DNA from: Pseudomonadota bacterium
Lineage (GTDB): Bacteria; Pseudomonadota; Alphaproteobacteria; Caulobacterales; Caulobacteraceae
DNA: 6,008 bases
Direction of reading: 5' to 3'
Assembly (NCBI GenBank): GCA_023445955.1
Contig: JAEXJH010000464.1
Location: forward strand, 1 to 6,008
The position numbers and the translations under genes are program-made. Shown here one piece after another: positions 3,248-6,008 of the stretch (position 1 is the stretch's first letter; the number at the start of each line of letters is the position of its first letter). Below the pieces are notes generated by a model. The model saw only the letters and a program-made list of their open reading frames with translations, searched no databases and had not been told where the DNA came from.

Positions 3248-5977
3248 TCAGCCCGTGTTGCGCAGGCCCGCGGCGATGCCCGCCACGGTGAGCTGGATCG
3301 CCAGGCGCAGCTCCTCATCGGTCTCCCCTGCCCGGCGACGCGACAGAAGCTCCAGCTGCAGATGGTTCAGCGGGTCGACCGAGCGGCCAGCCAGCGCCAC
3401 CGACTCGGCGAGATCAGGCTGGTTGTCGAGGAGCGCCGAACCGCCGCGGATCTCCAGAGCGATGCGCGAGGCCGCATCATGCTCGCGCTGGATGGTCGCG
3501 AAGATGCGTTCGGCGTCGGCCTTGTCCGGCGACAGGGCCATGTACCGGGCGGCGATGCCCATGTGGCTTTGGGCCAGGGCCAGCTCCATGTTCGACAGCA
3601 GCGAGGCGAAGAAGTCGAAATTGCCGGCGAGATCCCGCAGCTGCTCGACCGACAGGCCCGCCCGCTCGACGCCCGAGGCGAAGCCGTACCAGCCCGGCAG
3701 CATGAAGCGGGCCTGCGACCAGGAAAACACCCACGGGATGGCCCGCAGGTCCTCGATCTTGCGGCTGGCGGTCCGCGACGCCGGACGGCTGCCGATGTTC
3801 AAGCCCACGATCTCGCTGATCGGGGTGACCGACCAGAAAAAGTCCTCGAAGGCCGGATCGTCATACACCAGGGCGCGGAAGCCGTGGAACGAGGCCTCGG
3901 CCAGGGCGGTCATGGCCGCCTCGACCTTGGGATCGGGCTGGTGGACCGGGCGCTCGCTGGACATCAGCACCGCGGCGGCCAGGCCGTCGAGATTGCGGCG
4001 AGCGGTGGGCTGGTCGCCAAAGCGGCGGGCGATCATCTCGCCCTGCTCGGTCATGCGGATGCGGCCCTGGACGGTGCCGGCCGGCTGGGCCAGCACGGCT
4101 TCGGCGGCGGGACCGCCCCCGCGACCGACGCTGCCGCCGCGGCCGTGGAACAGCTGCAGACCAACGCCCATGCGGTCGGCCTCGTACGCCAGGGCCGAGG
4201 CGCCGCGGGCCACGCCGCGACGGCTGGCGACGTATCCGCCGTCCTTGTTGCTGTCGGAGTAGCCGAGCATGATTTCCTGCACCGGCCGGTCGCCCAGAAT
4301 GGTCCGCGACAGCGGCAGCTCCAGCCACTGGCGCAGCACGGCCGGGCCGTTCTCCAGGTCGCCGATGGTCTCGAACAGCGGCGCGACCTTGACCGAGGCG
4401 CGCGGCGCAGCGCCGCCCCAGACCATCCCGACCTGCTTGAGCAGCACCAGCGGCTCCAGGATGTCGGACAGGGTCGCGGCCTTCGAAATGATGTACGCGC
4501 CGATGCAGCCGTGGCCGTAGTCGCGCACCGCCTGGGCGGCCGCTTCCATGGTCGCCAGCTCCTTGGTCGTTTCCTCGCTGTAGGCGGTGAACGGCGAGAC
4601 CAGCGGGCGCTGGTGCGACAGCTCCTCGATCAGGACCTTGCAGCGGCCCTCTTCGTCGAGCTTGAGGTACGAAACGCCCGTGCCGGCGCGCTGGAACAGC
4701 TCGTCGACGGTCCGCTCGTGGACGTCGGCGTTCTGGCGCAGGTCCAGGCTCATCAGGTGGAAGCCGCAGGCCTTGGCCACCTCGACCAGGGTGCGCAGGG
4801 CCGAGCCGACCAGGCGCTCGCCGCCGTTCTGCTCCAGGCTGTCGATAATGACGGTCAGGTCGGCGACGAAGGCGTCCGGATGGCCGTAGGGCTCGACATC
4901 GGTCGCACCGGTGGCGTAGGCGACCGGCGCCCCGGTCAGCTTCTGCGACACGGCCGTCAGGCGGTCGAAGATCAGCTCCAGCGCCAGGCGGTAGGGCTCG
5001 TCCAGGCGGTGGATCGACGGGTCGCGGGTCTGGGCGGCCAGGGCCAAGAGCTCGTTCGACACCGGCGTATAGGCGGTCGAGACGGCCAGGTTGGACCACA
5101 GCTTGCGCACCTCGCCGGCGTACCAATCGAGGATCACCCGCGACTGGCTGGCGAAGGCCAGCTTCAGGGTCTCGCCATTGACGCCGGGGTGACCGTCGCG
5201 GTCGCCGCCCAGCCACGAGCCCATCTTCAGCAGCGGGGCCAAGTGGCCGTGCGAACCGATCTTGCCGGTCCAGTCGCCATAGAGCTCGATGATCGCCGGC
5301 AGGATCGAGGTGCGGACGATCGACAGGGCGTTGCGGATCTCGTCCTTCACCGTGATCCGCTCGGGACGATAGAGACGCGTGCGCCACATCAGGGCGATCT
5401 CGCGGAACAGGCCCTCGCGGATCTCGGCTTCCAGATCCGGCGGCAGGTGGTGGCGGCGCAGGGCCATCAGGCGCGAGATCTCGGTCTCGCGATCGACCAT
5501 GCTGCGGCGGCGGACTTCCGTCGGGTGGGCGGTCAGCACCGGCACCACGTTCATGGCCGCGAAGATCTTGGCCAGCTCTTCCTCGGACTTGCCCTTGGCG
5601 CGCAGGATGTTGACGGCGTCGACCAAGGTGCGCGGACGCTCATCGCCCGGCTGGGCGGCGGCCTCGGCGTGGCGGCGGCGGCCGGCGACGTCCTCGCCGA
5701 TATTGGCCAGCAGCGAGTGGCTGGCGAAGGCGCGGGCCAGGAACACGGCCTGGTCGTTGGAAAGGTCGGCGAACAGGTGGTCGAGGACCGGCGCCTCGCC
5801 GGTCTCCTCGTCCTCGCGGGAGGCGGCCTTGCGGGCCTTGGCCACCAGGGCGGCGGCCTCCTCGCCTTCGAGATAGGTGATCGCCTCGATCAGGAGGTCG
5901 CTCAGCAGGTTGGCGTTCTGGCGGACGTGACGGCTGGTGGGACGGTCGACGTCGATCGACAGGGCCGGATTGCGCAT
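3248..5977 (-). CDS. ppc: Phosphoenolpyruvate carboxylase
   Basis: This cytoplasmic anaplerotic enzyme (909 aa; E. coli 883) makes oxaloacetate and phosphate from PEP and bicarbonate. It is full length. Motifs in order are VLTAHPTE (147-154) with catalytic His151, GGDRDGHP (257-264), LDLRQN (411-416), APLFET (532-537) with metal ligand Glu536, IMLGYSDSNKDGG (569-581) with metal ligand Asp575 and Lys578, FHGRGGSVGRGG (610-621) with His611, Arg613 and Arg619, IGSRPA (728-733), IPWVFSWSQARFMLPGW (747-763), and the canonical C-terminal RNTG. By hand alignment to E. coli PEPC from memory, two of the four inhibitor aspartate-binding residues differ: Lys773 corresponds to Gln803 and Arg832 to Ala863. 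Arg587 (Arg619) and Asn881 (Asn907) are kept. GGAG (5988-5985) lies 7 bases before the ATG and supports this start. Only 31 bases of upstream DNA are present, so its promoter is outside. It lies upstream of eda-kdgK on the same strand, probably as a separate unit. Confidence 0.96.
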   Translation of the reverse strand: MRNPALSIDVDRPTSRHVRQNANLLSDLLIEAITYLEGEEAAALVAKARKAASREDEETGEAPVLDHLFADLSNDQAVFLARAFASHSLLANIGEDVAGRRRHAEAAAQPGDERPRTLVDAVNILRAKGKSEEELAKIFAAMNVVPVLTAHPTEVRRRSMVDRETEISRLMALRRHHLPPDLEAEIREGLFREIALMWRTRLYRPERITVKDEIRNALSIVRTSILPAIIELYGDWTGKIGSHGHLAPLLKMGSWLGGDRDGHPGVNGETLKLAFASQSRVILDWYAGEVRKLWSNLAVSTAYTPVSNELLALAAQTRDPSIHRLDEPYRLALELIFDRLTAVSQKLTGAPVAYATGATDVEPYGHPDAFVADLTVIIDSLEQNGGERLVGSALRTLVEVAKACGFHLMSLDLRQNADVHERTVDELFQRAGTGVSYLKLDEEGRCKVLIEELSHQRPLVSPFTAYSEETTKELATMEAAAQAVRDYGHGCIGAYIISKAATLSDILEPLVLLKQVGMVWGGAAPRASVKVAPLFETIGDLENGPAVLRQWLELPLSRTILGDRPVQEIMLGYSDSNKDGGYVASRRGVARGASALAYEADRMGVGLQLFHGRGGSVGRGGGPAAEAVLAQPAGTVQGRIRMTEQGEMIARRFGDQPTARRNLDGLAAAVLMSSERPVHQPDPKVEAAMTALAEASFHGFRALVYDDPAFEDFFWSVTPISEIVGLNIGSRPASRTASRKIEDLRAIPWVFSWSQARFMLPGWYGFASGVERAGLSVEQLRDLAGNFDFFASLLSNMELALAQSHMGIAARYMALSPDKADAERIFATIQREHDAASRIALEIRGGSALLDNQPDLAESVALAGRSVDPLNHLQLELLSRRRAGETDEELRLAIQLTVAGIAAGLRNTG

Positions 5978-6008
5978 GCGCGAACTCCAGGAACGGCGGG
6001 AGCCGTTC

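Noticed and set aside
3198..4262. 354-codon + strand frame antisense to ppc
   Set aside because: It is Ser/Arg-rich shadow sequence without a ribosome binding site or domain.
3861..5387. 508-codon minus-strand frame inside ppc
   Set aside because: It is out of frame with ppc, Arg/Pro/Gly-rich and domain-free. It is a shadow of the ppc coding sequence.
1..6008. CRISPR array, insertion sequence, toxin-antitoxin or defence system
   Set aside because: There are no regularly spaced direct repeats, no transposase or integrase motifs, and no toxin or antitoxin-like gene pairs. The content is core metabolism.

Overview
The window is GC-rich DNA whose coding strand uses almost only G/C-ending codons. 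Protein content and style suggest an alphaproteobacterium, most likely Caulobacteraceae (Caulobacter-like). This is inference from the gene set, codon bias and the sigma-factor-like signals; no 16S or marker search was possible.

Layout. Bases 1-620 carry no convincing gene. The first 145 bases are a cluster of palindromes, including a perfect 17-bp inverted repeat (11-27 with 90-106). The rest is GC-rich, hairpin-rich sequence of unknown role. A small uncharacterised gene (621-959, + strand) follows and converges on a minus-strand block. The ends of the + gene and of kdgK overlap by 11 bp. The kdgK intrinsic terminator lies inside the coding sequence of the small gene. The minus-strand block, read right to left, is ppc (phosphoenolpyruvate carboxylase, 5977-3248), a 511-bp gap, eda (KDPG aldolase, 2736-2062) and, after 6 bases, kdgK (2-keto-3-deoxygluconate kinase, 2055-949).

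How the genes work together. KdgK phosphorylates KDG, from hexuronate or other sugar-acid breakdown, to KDPG. Eda splits KDPG into pyruvate and glyceraldehyde-3-phosphate, the last step of the Entner-Doudoroff pathway. The two genes are packed as a two-gene operon. PEP carboxylase makes oxaloacetate from PEP and bicarbonate to refill the TCA cycle. It lies upstream on the same strand but is separated by a probable terminator and an operator-bearing gap, so it is probably a separate transcription unit.

Regulation. The ppc-eda gap holds a perfect 14-bp palindrome with a CpG centre (TGACACCGGTGTCA, 3054-3067), a degenerate second copy 44 bp away and a 17-bp hairpin between them. This looks like a LacI-type operator cluster for eda-kdgK. 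The eda Shine-Dalgarno sequence can fold into a small hairpin.

Most of the window is ordinary central metabolism. The points most worth a second look are the operator cluster, the terminator embedded in a convergent gene, the loss in this PEPC of two of the four residues that bind the feedback inhibitor aspartate in E. coli, and the palindromic element at the left edge. I see no defence system, CRISPR array, transposase or clearly novel multi-gene system.
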